Notes: generated from the letters alone by a model not told the origin. Counted from the stretch's first letter, positions 25,034-33,852 are shown. The stretch: DNA of 64,000 nucleotides from Saccharospirillum sp043196875 (GCF_043196875.1 NZ_JBEBMX010000010.1:40848-104847), one strand, 5' to 3'. Made by a program: numbers and translations.

Positions 25034-26470
25034 ATGAGTGAAAATATTGAGCAGTATCTGAAATCGGAATACGCCGCGGGTTGGACCACGGATGTTGAAT
25101 CCTTGACGATTCCACCGGGCCTGAACGAAGACGTTATCCGACTGATTTCGGCCAAGAAACAGGAACCTGAATGGATGCTCGAGTGGCGTCTGCAGGCGTT
25201 CCGTGCCTGGCTGGAAATGGAAGAACCGAACTGGGCACACGTGAAATATCCCAAGCCGGATTTTCAGTCGTTGTCCTATTATTCCTCGCCCAAGAGCATG
25301 GAAGATCGGCCCAAGTCGCTCGATGAAGTCGATCCGGAATTGCTGCGCACCTATGAGAAGCTGGGCATTCCTGTGCACGAGCAGGAAGTGCTGGCCGGTG
25401 TCGCTGTCGACATGGTGTTCGACTCGGTCTCTGTAGGCACCACCTTCCGCGAAAAACTCAAAGATGCCGGGGTTATTTTCTGCTCCATTTCTGAAGCCAT
25501 TCAGGAATACCCGGAGCTGGTGAAGAAATACCTCGGTTCCGTGGTGCCGCAGAAAGATAATTTTTATGCGGCGCTGAACTCGGCGGTGTTCTCCGACGGC
25601 AGCTTTGTCTACATTCCCAAAGGCGTGCGTTGCCCGATGGAATTGTCGACCTATTTCCGCATTAACGAAGCCAAAACCGGTCAGTTTGAGCGCACTCTGT
25701 TGATTGCCGATGAAGGCAGCCATGTCAGTTACCTGGAAGGTTGCACCGCGCCGATGCGCGATGAAAACCAGTTGCACGCCGCCGTGGTTGAGCTGGTCGC
25801 ACTGGACGATGCCGAGATTAAATACTCGACCGTACAGAACTGGTACCCGGGTAATGAAAAAGGCGAGGGCGGTATTTTTAACTTCGTCACCAAGCGCGGC
25901 ATGGCGCACAACCGCTCGAAAATTTCCTGGACTCAGGTGGAAACCGGTTCAGCGGTCACCTGGAAATACCCGTCGTGCATTTTGAAAGGCGACGACAGCA
26001 TCGGTGAGTTTTATTCGGTGGCGCTGACCTCGAATTATCAGCAGGCCGATACCGGTACTAAGATGATTCACCTGGGCAAAAACACTCGTTCGACCATCAT
26101 CGCCAAAGGCATCAGCGCCAAGCGTTCGGAAAATGCCTATCGCGGTCTGGTGCGCATGAACCCGGGTGCCGAAGGCGCGCGTAACTACACTCAGTGTGAT
26201 TCGCTGTTGATTGGCGATCAGTGCGGCGCTCATACCTTCCCGTACATTGAATCGAAAAACCCGACCGCGGTGATCGAGCACGAAGCGACGACCTCAAAAG
26301 TCAGCGACGACCAGCTGTTTTTATGCCAGCAACGTGGCATCGATCCGGAGAAGGCGGTGTCGATGATCGTCAACGGTTTTTGCAAGGAAGTGTTCAAGGA
26401 ATTACCGATGGAATTTGCGGTCGAGGCCGGCAAATTGCTGGAAGTCAGCCTCGAAGGCGCGGTGGGTTAA
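25034..26470 (+). CDS. sufB: Fe-S cluster scaffold SufB
   Basis: A 478-residue SufB, the scaffold subunit of the SufBC2D complex on which new clusters are assembled. Family stretches include KLGIPVHEQEVLAGVAVD, FSDGSFVYIPKGVRCPME, STYFRINEAKTGQFERTL, YSTVQNWYPGN and the C-terminal DDQLFLCQQRGIDPEKA followed by IVNGFCKEVF. The cysteine of LFLCQQRG corresponds to the essential scaffold cysteine near residue 405 in E. coli. It begins 29 bases after iscS and is the first SUF gene in an otherwise ISC-type locus. Confidence 0.95.
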   Translation: MSENIEQYLKSEYAAGWTTDVESLTIPPGLNEDVIRLISAKKQEPEWMLEWRLQAFRAWLEMEEPNWAHVKYPKPDFQSLSYYSSPKSMEDRPKSLDEVDPELLRTYEKLGIPVHEQEVLAGVAVDMVFDSVSVGTTFREKLKDAGVIFCSISEAIQEYPELVKKYLGSVVPQKDNFYAALNSAVFSDGSFVYIPKGVRCPMELSTYFRINEAKTGQFERTLLIADEGSHVSYLEGCTAPMRDENQLHAAVVELVALDDAEIKYSTVQNWYPGNEKGEGGIFNFVTKRGMAHNRSKISWTQVETGSAVTWKYPSCILKGDDSIGEFYSVALTSNYQQADTGTKMIHLGKNTRSTIIAKGISAKRSENAYRGLVRMNPGAEGARNYTQCDSLLIGDQCGAHTFPYIESKNPTAVIEHEATTSKVSDDQLFLCQQRGIDPEKAVSMIVNGFCKEVFKELPMEFAVEAGKLLEVSLEGAVG

Positions 26471-26564
26471 ACGCACCGGAATGAGTCAGCGGCCGGTTGC
26501 TGATACCGGCGGTAAACGTACGGCAATCGTACCGATAAAGAGTTAAACGACGGATACCAACGCA

Positions 26565-27314
26565 ATGCTTAAGATTGACAACCTCTCCGCCCAGATAGAC
26601 GACAAAGCCATCTTGCGCGGCCTGAATCTGGACGTAAAAGCGGGCGAAGTGCACGCCATCATGGGCCCGAACGGCGCCGGCAAAAGTACGCTCGGTCATG
26701 TTCTGGCCGGCCGCCCTGGCTATGAAGTAACCGGCGGCAGCGCCGAATTCGATGGCCAGTCTTTGTTTGATCTGGAACCGGAAGAACGCGCCCAGGCGGG
26801 TCTGTTTCTGGCGTTCCAATATCCGGTTGAAATTCCCGGCGTTTCCAATATGGAATTTCTAAAAGCCAGCGTCGATGCGATCCGCCGCTCGCGCGGTCAG
26901 GAAGCCATGAGTTCGATGGACTTTATCAAACTGGCGCGGGAGAAATGTCAGGCGGTGGATTTGCCGCAGGACTTCCTCAAGCGTGGCGTCAATGAAGGCT
27001 TTTCCGGCGGCGAGAAAAAGCGCAACGAACTGCTGCAGATGATGTTGCTCGAACCCAAGCTGTGCATTCTCGACGAAACCGATTCCGGTCTGGATATTGA
27101 TGCCTTGCAAGTGGTTGCGAATGGCGTCAATGCGTTACGCAGCCCCGATCGCGCCATGATAGTGGTGACCCACTATCAGCGTCTGCTCGACTATATCGTG
27201 CCCGATTACGTTCACGTTCTGGCCAAAGGCAAGATCGTCAAATCCGGTGGTCGTGAGCTGGCGCTGGAACTGGAAAAGCAAGGCTACGGATGGATCGACG
27301 AGGAGGTAGCCTGA
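26565..27314 (+). CDS. sufC: Fe-S assembly ATPase SufC
   Basis: A 249-residue ABC-type ATPase that binds SufB and SufD and drives conformational change in the scaffold. Walker A is GPNGAGKSTLG, the signature is FSGGEKKRNELLQ (the SufC-specific variant), Walker B is CILDETDSGLDID, and the switch His lies in VVTHYQR. The 94-base gap after sufB is the largest inside the core operon. It is two bases upstream of sufD. Confidence 0.95.
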   Translation: MLKIDNLSAQIDDKAILRGLNLDVKAGEVHAIMGPNGAGKSTLGHVLAGRPGYEVTGGSAEFDGQSLFDLEPEERAQAGLFLAFQYPVEIPGVSNMEFLKASVDAIRRSRGQEAMSSMDFIKLAREKCQAVDLPQDFLKRGVNEGFSGGEKKRNELLQMMLLEPKLCILDETDSGLDIDALQVVANGVNALRSPDRAMIVVTHYQRLLDYIVPDYVHVLAKGKIVKSGGRELALELEKQGYGWIDEEVA

Positions 27315-27315
27315 G

Positions 27316-28611
27316 GTGGCCGTGGTATCAATGCAGGCACAGAATGCGCATCAACAGTTGCAGGCAGCGACCGACTGGAGCTGGCTGTCAAACTGGCGCG
27401 CGCTCGGCTGGGAACGTTTCAGCAATACCCCCTGGCCGACGCGTAAAACCGAAGACTGGAAATACACGCCGCTGCGTTCCTTGACCCATACCGACTGGCA
27501 ACTGGCAGCGCCATCCAGCGCTGCTCAGGGTGTCGATTTTGGCGATTGGTCACGCCTGACGCTGACACTGGTGGATGGACAACTGGTCAATCATGACGAA
27601 TTGCCGGAAGGCGTCAGTGTGCGTTTGTTGTCAAAAGCCGATGCGCAAACACGCAGTGAATTCGAGCAACGACTGAGCAAAACCCTGGCCGGTGAACGTC
27701 AGCTGTTTAATGTGTTTAATCAGGCGATGTTGACCGAAGCGGTGTGGATTGAAATTGCGCCAGGCACGGTGCTCGATAAACCGCTGCATCTGAATCAGGT
27801 GATTTCCTCGGCGGCGACCGAACGCGTCATTCCGGTACGAATACTGGTCGATCTTGGTGATCGCGCCGAAGCGACTTTAGTGGAAACCTTCAGCAACGAA
27901 GCGAGCGGTGCGGTCTTTATTAATCCGGTCACCGAATTGCAGTTGGCCGCTAATGCGCGCCTGCGGCATTACCATCTGTTGCTTGAAGAAGGCGATGTGC
28001 GCCATCTGGGTTCGGTGCATGCATCCTTAAGCAGCTACGCCAATCTCGACAGCTTTCATATGGCGCTCGGTGGTACTTTGAAGCGCAAGGATCTGGTGGT
28101 TGAACACAACGGCAGTGGCGCTGAATTGAGTTTGAATGGCGTCTATTTGCCGCGCGGTCAAGAACATATCGATTATCACACGACGTTGGAGCATTGCGTG
28201 CCGCACTGCACCTCCAGCGAAGTGTTTCGCGGCATCATCGCCGATAAAGCCAAGGCGGTTTTTAACGGCCGCATTCATATCCATAAAGATGCGCAAAAAA
28301 CTCTGGCTGAATTAAGCAACAAAAACCTGCTGACCAGTCATCAGGCGGAAGTGGATACCAAGCCAGAACTGGAAATTTATGCTGACGACGTTAAGTGCGC
28401 TCATGGTGCCACCGTTGCTCAGCGAGACGACAGCGCGCTGTTTTATTTTCTGGCGCGTGGCATTCGTCGTGAAGAAGCCGAGGTGATGTTGAATTTCGCC
28501 TTTATTAACGAATTGCTCGATGGTCTGGCTGACGCTCCGGTGCGGGATTTATTGCAGCCGCTGTTGCGTGAACGCTTTGCCCAGGGCGCCGCGCTGGAGC
28601 CTTTGGCATGA
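27316..28611 (+). CDS. sufD: Fe-S assembly protein SufD
   Basis: A 431-residue SufB paralogue that completes the SufBC2D complex and contributes to iron acquisition and cluster building. WERFSNTPWPTRKTEDWKYTPLRSL near the N-terminus and VKCAHGATVAQRDDSALFYFLARGI near the C-terminus are diagnostic; the His of AHGATV corresponds to the conserved cluster-assembly histidine. Translation starts with a GTG two bases after the sufC stop. Its last four bases overlap the sufS start. Confidence 0.94.
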   Translation: MAVVSMQAQNAHQQLQAATDWSWLSNWRALGWERFSNTPWPTRKTEDWKYTPLRSLTHTDWQLAAPSSAAQGVDFGDWSRLTLTLVDGQLVNHDELPEGVSVRLLSKADAQTRSEFEQRLSKTLAGERQLFNVFNQAMLTEAVWIEIAPGTVLDKPLHLNQVISSAATERVIPVRILVDLGDRAEATLVETFSNEASGAVFINPVTELQLAANARLRHYHLLLEEGDVRHLGSVHASLSSYANLDSFHMALGGTLKRKDLVVEHNGSGAELSLNGVYLPRGQEHIDYHTTLEHCVPHCTSSEVFRGIIADKAKAVFNGRIHIHKDAQKTLAELSNKNLLTSHQAEVDTKPELEIYADDVKCAHGATVAQRDDSALFYFLARGIRREEAEVMLNFAFINELLDGLADAPVRDLLQPLLRERFAQGAALEPLA

Positions 28612-29828
28612 GTTTTAACCTTGCCGAAATACGCGCCCAGTTTCCGATCCTGGATCAGCAGGTCAACGGCAAGCCGCTGGTGTATCTGGATAACGGTGCT
28701 ACCACGCAAAAGCCCAATGTGGTGATCGATGCGATTTGCGATTACTACCGCCACGATAACGCCAATGTGCACCGCGGTGCTCATGCTCTGAGTGATCGAG
28801 CCACCGGCAAGTTTGAAGCCGCGCGGGAAGCGGTGCGCGGTTTTATTAATGCCGCCAATCGCGAAGAAATTATCTGGACCAAGGGCACCACCGAAGGCAT
28901 TAATCTGGTGGCGTTCAGTTGGGGGCGCGAGCATCTGCGTCAGGGTGACCGGGTGCTGGTGTCGACCATGGAACACCACGCCAATATCGTACCCTGGCAG
29001 TTGCTCGCCGGTCAGACCGGTTGCGAATTGGTGCCGATGCCAGTCGACGACCAGGGTCAGATTGATCTGGCGGCGCTGGATGATCTGCTCGATGAGCGCG
29101 TCAAATTGGTTTCGGTCGTCCACGTTTCCAATGCGCTGGGCACGGTGAACCCGGTCGAAAGCATTGTTGAGAAAGCCCATGCCGTGGGTGCCAAGGTATT
29201 GATCGACGGTGCTCAGGCCGTGGCGCACTGGCTGCTGGATGTCCAGGCGCTGGATTGCGATTTCTACAGTTTCTCAGCGCATAAAATGTACGGCCCGACC
29301 GGTATGGGCGCGCTCTACGGCAAGCGCGAGCTGCTACAGGCGATGCCACCCTTTATGGGCGGTGGCGAGATGATTGAAACGGTCTCTTTTGCCGGCACGA
29401 CTTATAATGCGCTGCCCTATAAATTCGAACCGGGCACCCCCAATATTGCCGGTGCCATCGGTATGGGCGCGGCGGTTGAGTTTCTCGAAGGGCTGGATCG
29501 CACAGCGCTGGCCGCGCATGAAACCGATGTGCTCAATTACGCAGTCGAGCGCGCTCAGTCTTATCAAGGTTTGCGCTTGATCGGTGAAGCGGATCACCGC
29601 GCCGGTGTGCTTAGCTTTTTGCTGGAAGGCGCTCACCCGGCCGATATTGGCATGTTGCTCGATCAACAGGGTATCGCCGTACGCACCGGTAACCATTGCG
29701 CCATGCCGGTGATGGAACGTTTTGGTATTACCGGAACGGTCCGCGCCAGTTTCGCGCTCTATAATAGTAGGGACGATGTCGACGCTCTGTTCGCCGGCCT
29801 CGACAAAGTAAAAACATTTTTGCTGTGA
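28608..29828 (+). CDS. sufS: Cysteine desulfurase SufS
   Basis: A 406-residue group II cysteine desulfurase. PLP-binding Lys lies in SFSAHKMYGPTGMGALYGK and the catalytic Cys in RTGNHCAMPVMERFG near residue 365, the rigid-loop context that needs SufE as sulfur acceptor. EIIWTKGTTEGINLVA and MEHHANIVPWQ are also typical. Its ATG overlaps the sufD stop (ATGA). It is the second desulfurase of this operon besides IscS. Confidence 0.95.
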   Translation: MSFNLAEIRAQFPILDQQVNGKPLVYLDNGATTQKPNVVIDAICDYYRHDNANVHRGAHALSDRATGKFEAAREAVRGFINAANREEIIWTKGTTEGINLVAFSWGREHLRQGDRVLVSTMEHHANIVPWQLLAGQTGCELVPMPVDDQGQIDLAALDDLLDERVKLVSVVHVSNALGTVNPVESIVEKAHAVGAKVLIDGAQAVAHWLLDVQALDCDFYSFSAHKMYGPTGMGALYGKRELLQAMPPFMGGGEMIETVSFAGTTYNALPYKFEPGTPNIAGAIGMGAAVEFLEGLDRTALAAHETDVLNYAVERAQSYQGLRLIGEADHRAGVLSFLLEGAHPADIGMLLDQQGIAVRTGNHCAMPVMERFGITGTVRASFALYNSRDDVDALFAGLDKVKTFLL

Positions 29829-29858
29829 CCATCATGGCCAGCAACAGGAGGGGATCTC

Positions 29859-30236
29859 ATGAGTGTTGAATCCTTCGACCCGAACCAGGCCGCACCTGCG
29901 GTTACCATGACCGCTGCGGCGGTCGAACACGCCCGTCGCCAGATCCAACAGGCCGGTGCCTCGGGCATTCGCCTGGCGGTGAAAGAAAGTGGCTGCTCGG
30001 GCTACATGTATGTGGTTGATTTTGTCTCTGAAGCGGATGACAGCGATCTGCAATTTGCCGTCGCCGACGACGTAACTTTGTTCGTAGAGAAAAGCGCCTT
30101 GCCGATTGTGCGTGGTACCGAGATCGATTTTGGCGCCGATGGCGTTAATCGAGTGATCAAGTTCAACAACCCCAACGTCAGCGCAGAATGCGGTTGCGGC
30201 GAGAGCTTTATCATCGACCAAGAAGAGGCGGTGTGA
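29859..30236 (+). CDS. sufA: A-type Fe-S carrier protein (SufA/IscA-like)
   Basis: A 125-residue A-type carrier that accepts clusters from SufBCD and delivers them to apo-proteins. The three conserved cysteines are visible in ESGCSGYMY and the C-terminal AECGCGESF. IRLAVKESGCSGY is the family signature. The protein has a roughly 20-residue N-terminal extension, like SufA. IscA and ErpA are close relatives; the SUF context favours SufA. A GGAGG precedes the ATG. Confidence 0.88.
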   Translation: MSVESFDPNQAAPAVTMTAAAVEHARRQIQQAGASGIRLAVKESGCSGYMYVVDFVSEADDSDLQFAVADDVTLFVEKSALPIVRGTEIDFGADGVNRVIKFNNPNVSAECGCGESFIIDQEEAV

Positions 30237-30246
30237 GCGCTCGCCG

Positions 30247-30777
30247 ATGACTGAAAAACGCATGGTGGTGACGCAACGCGATGTACCGGCGCGTCTGGTT
30301 CCGGTTGGAACCCCCATTACCATCCCGGCCGACAGCTTTATTACCCTGACGCAGTCGCTGGGTGGCAATTACACCGTGGTACATCAAGGCAATATGGCGC
30401 GTATTGATGGCCTGGATGGCGATGCCATCGGCATGGAGCCGCAGGTGTTGGAGTTTGCGCCCAGTGCCGACGGCCAACCCGATGAAGCCCATCTGTGGCA
30501 AGCCTTGGCGACGGTTTATGACCCGGAAATACCGGTCAATATTGTCGATCTCGGGTTGATCTACGGCGTGCGCATCGACGGTCAGACGGCTCACATTGAG
30601 ATGACGCTGACCGCGCCGGGTTGCGGCATGGGCCCGGTACTGGTCGATGACGTTAAATATAGAGTTGCCCGGGTGCCGGGCATTGAAGCGGTCGAGGTCG
30701 AACTGGTGTTCGATCCACCCTGGAACCGGGAGCGCATGAGTGAAGAGGCCCGGCTTGAGACCGGGCTGTTTTTTTAA
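30247..30777 (+). CDS. sufT: SufT, DUF59 Fe-S maturation factor
   Basis: A 176-residue SufT-type protein: a ~90-residue N-terminal extension plus the DUF59/MIP18 domain (DPEIPVNIVDLGLIYGV, TLTAPGCGMGPVL, VELVFDPPWNRERMSEEAR). SufT supports maturation of Fe-S proteins and is common in SUF operons lacking ISC. The conserved Cys of TAPGCGMG is present. A rho-independent terminator is embedded at the gene's 3' end, so sufE may be expressed at a lower level. Confidence 0.9.
   Translation: MTEKRMVVTQRDVPARLVPVGTPITIPADSFITLTQSLGGNYTVVHQGNMARIDGLDGDAIGMEPQVLEFAPSADGQPDEAHLWQALATVYDPEIPVNIVDLGLIYGVRIDGQTAHIEMTLTAPGCGMGPVLVDDVKYRVARVPGIEAVEVELVFDPPWNRERMSEEARLETGLFF
30748..30775 (+). terminator. Terminator overlapping the sufT 3' end
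   Basis: GCCCGG pairs with CCGGGC (loop CTTGAGA), followed by TGTTTTTTT. The hairpin lies inside the last codons of sufT; the stop TAA overlaps the end of the T-run. It could attenuate transcription into sufE. Confidence 0.75.
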
Positions 30778-30820
30778 TCCCGACCGCTTTATTTCAGCTT
30801 TTTAACCATGGGATAGAACC

Positions 30821-31249
30821 ATGAGCAGCGAATTCGGCGTCGACATCACGCCTGACGACATTCTCGAAGCCCTGTCTTTCTTCGATAGCTGGGAAGACCG
30901 CTATCGCTACATCATCGATCTGGGCAAAGAACTGCCAGCGATGGATGACAGCCTGAAAACCGACGAGCGCATCGTGCGCGGCTGCCAAAGCCAGGTCTGG
31001 TTGGCGCACAGCGTCGATAACGAACGGCTCTATTTCCAGGCGGATTCTGACGCTCATATCGTGCGCGGTCTGCTGGCAGTGGTATTGGCGGCCTACAACG
31101 GACGTTCCAGCCAGGCGATTTTGGATTTTGATGTTGAAGACTACTTCGGCAAGCTCGATCTGGTGCGTCATCTGAGCCCGACGCGCGGCAATGGTTTGCG
31201 TGCCATGGTCGGTCGAATTCGCGATATCGCCGTACAAAACGCTGTTTAA
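30821..31249 (+). CDS. sufE: Sulfur acceptor protein SufE
   Basis: A 142-residue SufE, which takes persulfide sulfur from SufS and passes it to SufB. The acceptor Cys55 is in VRGCQSQVWLAH, and LSFFDSWEDRYRYIIDLGKELP and FSPTRGNGL-type LSPTRGNGLRAMVGRI are the usual flanks. It lies 43 bases after sufT beyond a terminator-like hairpin, and 155 bases before ndk. It completes the SUF sulfur-transfer pair with SufS. Confidence 0.94.
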   Translation: MSSEFGVDITPDDILEALSFFDSWEDRYRYIIDLGKELPAMDDSLKTDERIVRGCQSQVWLAHSVDNERLYFQADSDAHIVRGLLAVVLAAYNGRSSQAILDFDVEDYFGKLDLVRHLSPTRGNGLRAMVGRIRDIAVQNAV

Positions 31250-31358
31250 ACGGCTATTCAAACGTTTCGATGCCGTTGTTGACCGCTGTTTTGTCATTTG
31301 AGTCGGTAAAATGGGGTGCAACGAGGGTGCGGCCATGGTAACGGGCCGGCCGGCCACG

Positions 31359-31364
31359 TATAAT
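31359..31364 (+). promoter_or_regulatory. Probable -10 element of ndk
   Basis: A consensus TATAAT lies 40 bases upstream of the ndk start in the sufE-ndk gap. The -35 region (TGGTAA at 17 bases) is weak. A GC-rich GGCCGGCCGGCC palindrome is just upstream. Confidence 0.5.
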
Positions 31365-31404
31365 CCGCCGCCGACCAATTGACCCTCAGTGGAGAATAAT
31401 GCCC

Positions 31405-31830
31405 ATGGCCAAAGAACGTACTCTGTCCATCATCAAGCCCGACGCCGTTGCCAAGAACCTGATCGGCGCCATCTACAGCCGTTTTGAAACCGCTGGTCTG
31501 ACCATCGTCGGCTCCAAAATGCTGCGCTTGAGCCAGGAACAGGCCGAGGGTTTCTACGCCGAACACAAAGAACGTCCTTTCTTCGGCGCTCTGGTTGAGT
31601 TCATGACCTCAGGCCCGGTTGTGGTTCAGGTGTTGGAAGGCGACAACGCCATTGCCAAAAACCGTGAAATCATGGGCGCGACCAACCCGGCTGAAGCTGC
31701 CGCTGGTACTCTGCGTCACGACTTCGCCGCCAGCATCGACGCCAACGCCGTACACGGCTCTGACGCCCCGGCTTCTGCCGAACGCGAAATTGCGTACTTT
31801 TTCAATGAGAGCGAAATCTGCGCTCGATAA
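31405..31830 (+). CDS. ndk: Nucleoside diphosphate kinase
   Basis: A 141-residue enzyme that transfers the gamma phosphate of ATP to nucleoside diphosphates through a phosphohistidine. The catalytic His117 is in NAVHGSD, and TLSIIKPDAVAKNLIG and the Kpn-loop region GATNPAEAAAGTLRHDF are conserved. ATG 31405 is preferred to the one two codons earlier. In pseudomonads ndk follows the isc operon, and here it follows sufE at the corresponding position. Confidence 0.96.
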   Translation: MAKERTLSIIKPDAVAKNLIGAIYSRFETAGLTIVGSKMLRLSQEQAEGFYAEHKERPFFGALVEFMTSGPVVVQVLEGDNAIAKNREIMGATNPAEAAAGTLRHDFAASIDANAVHGSDAPASAEREIAYFFNESEICAR

Positions 31831-31841
31831 AGCTTAACGCC

Positions 31842-31898
31842 TGACGGGAGACGCCAAACCAAGTTAGCGTCAAGCGTCTCTCGTCAAGCGTCTTCCGT
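31842..31898. promoter_or_regulatory. ndk-rlmN hairpin with two alternative 3' arms
   Basis: TGACGGGAGACGC at 31842 can pair with GCGTCTCTCGTCA at 31874 (one G-T pair) or, with one mismatch, with the near-repeat GCGTCTTCCGT at 31888. No T-run follows. It may be an mRNA-processing or attenuation element between ndk and rlmN, or simply a degenerate duplication. Confidence 0.4.
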
Positions 31899-31915
31899 AA
31901 CCATCGGGAACCAAA

Positions 31916-33091
31916 ATGACTGAACAGGCACCATCCAAAGTTAATCTTCTGGGCATGGGTTTACCCGCGCTGGAAGATTTTTTCGTCAACGAACTGGGCG
32001 AGAAAAAGTTTCGCGCCACCCAGGTGCTGAAATGGATTCACCAGCGTCGTGTTGATGACTTTGATGCCATGACTGACGTCAGCAAAGCCTTGCGCGAAAA
32101 GCTCAAGGAAGTGGCGGAAATCGTCACCCCCGAGGTTACCTACTGCAAAGATTCCAAAGACGGCACGCGCAAATGGGTCATGAAAATGCCCGGCGGCAGT
32201 GCGGTCGAAACGGTTTATATTCCTGAAGACGGTCGCGGCACCCTCTGTGTGTCATCGCAGATTGGCTGCGCGCTGGACTGTTCATTTTGTTCCACCGGTA
32301 AGCAAGGCTTTAACCGCGACCTCAGCTCGGCGGAAATTATCGCTCAGGTTTGGGTAGCGGCACGGTCTTTCGAAGTCGGTGAAGACGGTCAGTCGTCCGC
32401 CAAAGAACGCCGCATCACCAACGTGGTGATGATGGGCATGGGCGAGCCGCTGTTGAATTTCGATAACGTCGTCGAGGCCATGGGCCTGATGATGGACGAC
32501 AACGCCTACGGCCTGTCCAAGCGTCGCGTTACGCTCAGTACCTCCGGTGTGGTTCCGGCTATTTATGAACTGGCCAAAGTGACCGATGTGGCCTTGGCGC
32601 TGTCGCTGCACGCGCCCAATGATGCGCTGCGCAATACGCTGGTGCCGCTGAATAAAAAGTATGGCATTCAACAGGTGCTCGATGCCTGTAATCACTATAT
32701 GTCGCGGTTCAGCGAGAAGCGTGTTACCACCATCGAATACACCCTGATCAACGGCGTTAATGATAAGCCGGAGCACGCCCATGAATTGGTGCAGGTGTTG
32801 CGTAATACGCCGTGCAAGATCAACCTGATTCCGTTTAATCCGTTTCCCAATTCCGGTTACGAACGGCCGAGCAATAATCGCATGCATCGTTTCCGCGATA
32901 TCCTTCATGCCGCTGGCTACAACGTCACCATTCGCAAGACACGCGGTGACGATATCGATGCCGCCTGCGGCCAGTTGGTCGGTCAGGTAAGCGACAAAAC
33001 CAAGCGTTCGGTGCGTTATATCGAAGCGGTGGAACTGGGCCGTACCGCGGCTGACATCGCCTCTAGCCGGGGCCAGCGGGGATCGCTGTGA
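31916..33091 (+). CDS. rlmN: 23S rRNA/tRNA adenine C2-methyltransferase RlmN
   Basis: A 391-residue radical-SAM enzyme that methylates A2503 of 23S rRNA and A37 of several tRNAs. The CxxxCxxC cluster motif is at Cys118, Cys122 and Cys125 (GCALDCSFCSTGKQGF). The C-terminal reactive Cys lies in DIDAACGQLVGQV and the mechanism needs a second one, which here coincides with the motif-adjacent Cys118 as in E. coli. VVMMGMGEPLLNFDNV is the usual core. Its stop overlaps the pilF start by four bases. Confidence 0.95.
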   Translation: MTEQAPSKVNLLGMGLPALEDFFVNELGEKKFRATQVLKWIHQRRVDDFDAMTDVSKALREKLKEVAEIVTPEVTYCKDSKDGTRKWVMKMPGGSAVETVYIPEDGRGTLCVSSQIGCALDCSFCSTGKQGFNRDLSSAEIIAQVWVAARSFEVGEDGQSSAKERRITNVVMMGMGEPLLNFDNVVEAMGLMMDDNAYGLSKRRVTLSTSGVVPAIYELAKVTDVALALSLHAPNDALRNTLVPLNKKYGIQQVLDACNHYMSRFSEKRVTTIEYTLINGVNDKPEHAHELVQVLRNTPCKINLIPFNPFPNSGYERPSNNRMHRFRDILHAAGYNVTIRKTRGDDIDAACGQLVGQVSDKTKRSVRYIEAVELGRTAADIASSRGQRGSL

Positions 33092-33852
33092 AACGGCTGA
33101 CACTGGCGGCGCTGCTGACTGTGCTGCTGGCAGGCTGCGTTGCTACCAGCAGCAGTCGTCTGGATGGCCAGGCCAATACCGATAAAGCGGTACAGACCTA
33201 TATACAGATCGGCTATCGCCATTTCGAGAACAACAATTTGCACCAGGCCAAGGCCGCCTTGAACGAAGCTTTGTCGCTCGATGATGAAGCGGCCGGCGCC
33301 TATTTAGGTTTGGCGCGGGTGTTTGATGTCGAGCGCGAAACGGCGCTGGCGGAAGAGAATTTTAAACGCGCGGTGCGTTATGGCGGTGGTACTGAATCGA
33401 TGTTTCAGTACGCCGTTTTTCTGTATAACGAAGGCCGTTATCAGGCCGCCCGTGATGGTTTTATTGAGGTGACCGAGGATGCGTTTTTCCAACGTCGCGC
33501 TCAGAGTTTTGAATATCTGGCCCTGAGTGAACGTCGTCTTGGCAATGATAGTGCAGCTATTGATGCCTATCGTCGTGCACTGACGCTCGATGCCGACCGT
33601 GCCAGTGCTTATTTGGGATTGGCCGATCTGCTCAATGAACACAATGAACAGGCTGCTGCCTTCGATGCTTATCAGTCGTTTATGCAGTTGGCGGAAGCTG
33701 ATCAAAGTGCCAGCAGTCTGTGGTTAGGCATTCGCCTGGCGGACTCGAATCATGACGCTGAACTGGTTAATAAACTGGCTGAACAATTGGCCGCTCGTTT
33801 TGCCAACAGCGAGGAATTCCAGCTTTATCAAAGCTGGCGGGAGGAACGATGA
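33088..33852 (+). CDS. pilF: Type IV pilus biogenesis lipoprotein PilF (TPR)
   Basis: A 254-residue outer-membrane lipoprotein, the pilotin that helps the PilQ secretin reach the outer membrane. The lipobox LLAGC (Cys17) follows a basic, hydrophobic signal. Five to six TPR-like repeats follow, with AYLGLARVFDVERETALAE, MFQYAVFLYNEGRY and AYLGLADLLNEHNEQ as examples. The position between rlmN and ispG is characteristic. Its last four bases overlap ispG; the rodZ gene usually found here is absent. Confidence 0.88.
   Translation: MKRLTLAALLTVLLAGCVATSSSRLDGQANTDKAVQTYIQIGYRHFENNNLHQAKAALNEALSLDDEAAGAYLGLARVFDVERETALAEENFKRAVRYGGGTESMFQYAVFLYNEGRYQAARDGFIEVTEDAFFQRRAQSFEYLALSERRLGNDSAAIDAYRRALTLDADRASAYLGLADLLNEHNEQAAAFDAYQSFMQLAEADQSASSLWLGIRLADSNHDAELVNKLAEQLAARFANSEEFQLYQSWREER

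Noticed and set aside
25001..25909. Minus-strand open frame opposite sufB
   Set aside because: Antisense to sufB, no homology features.
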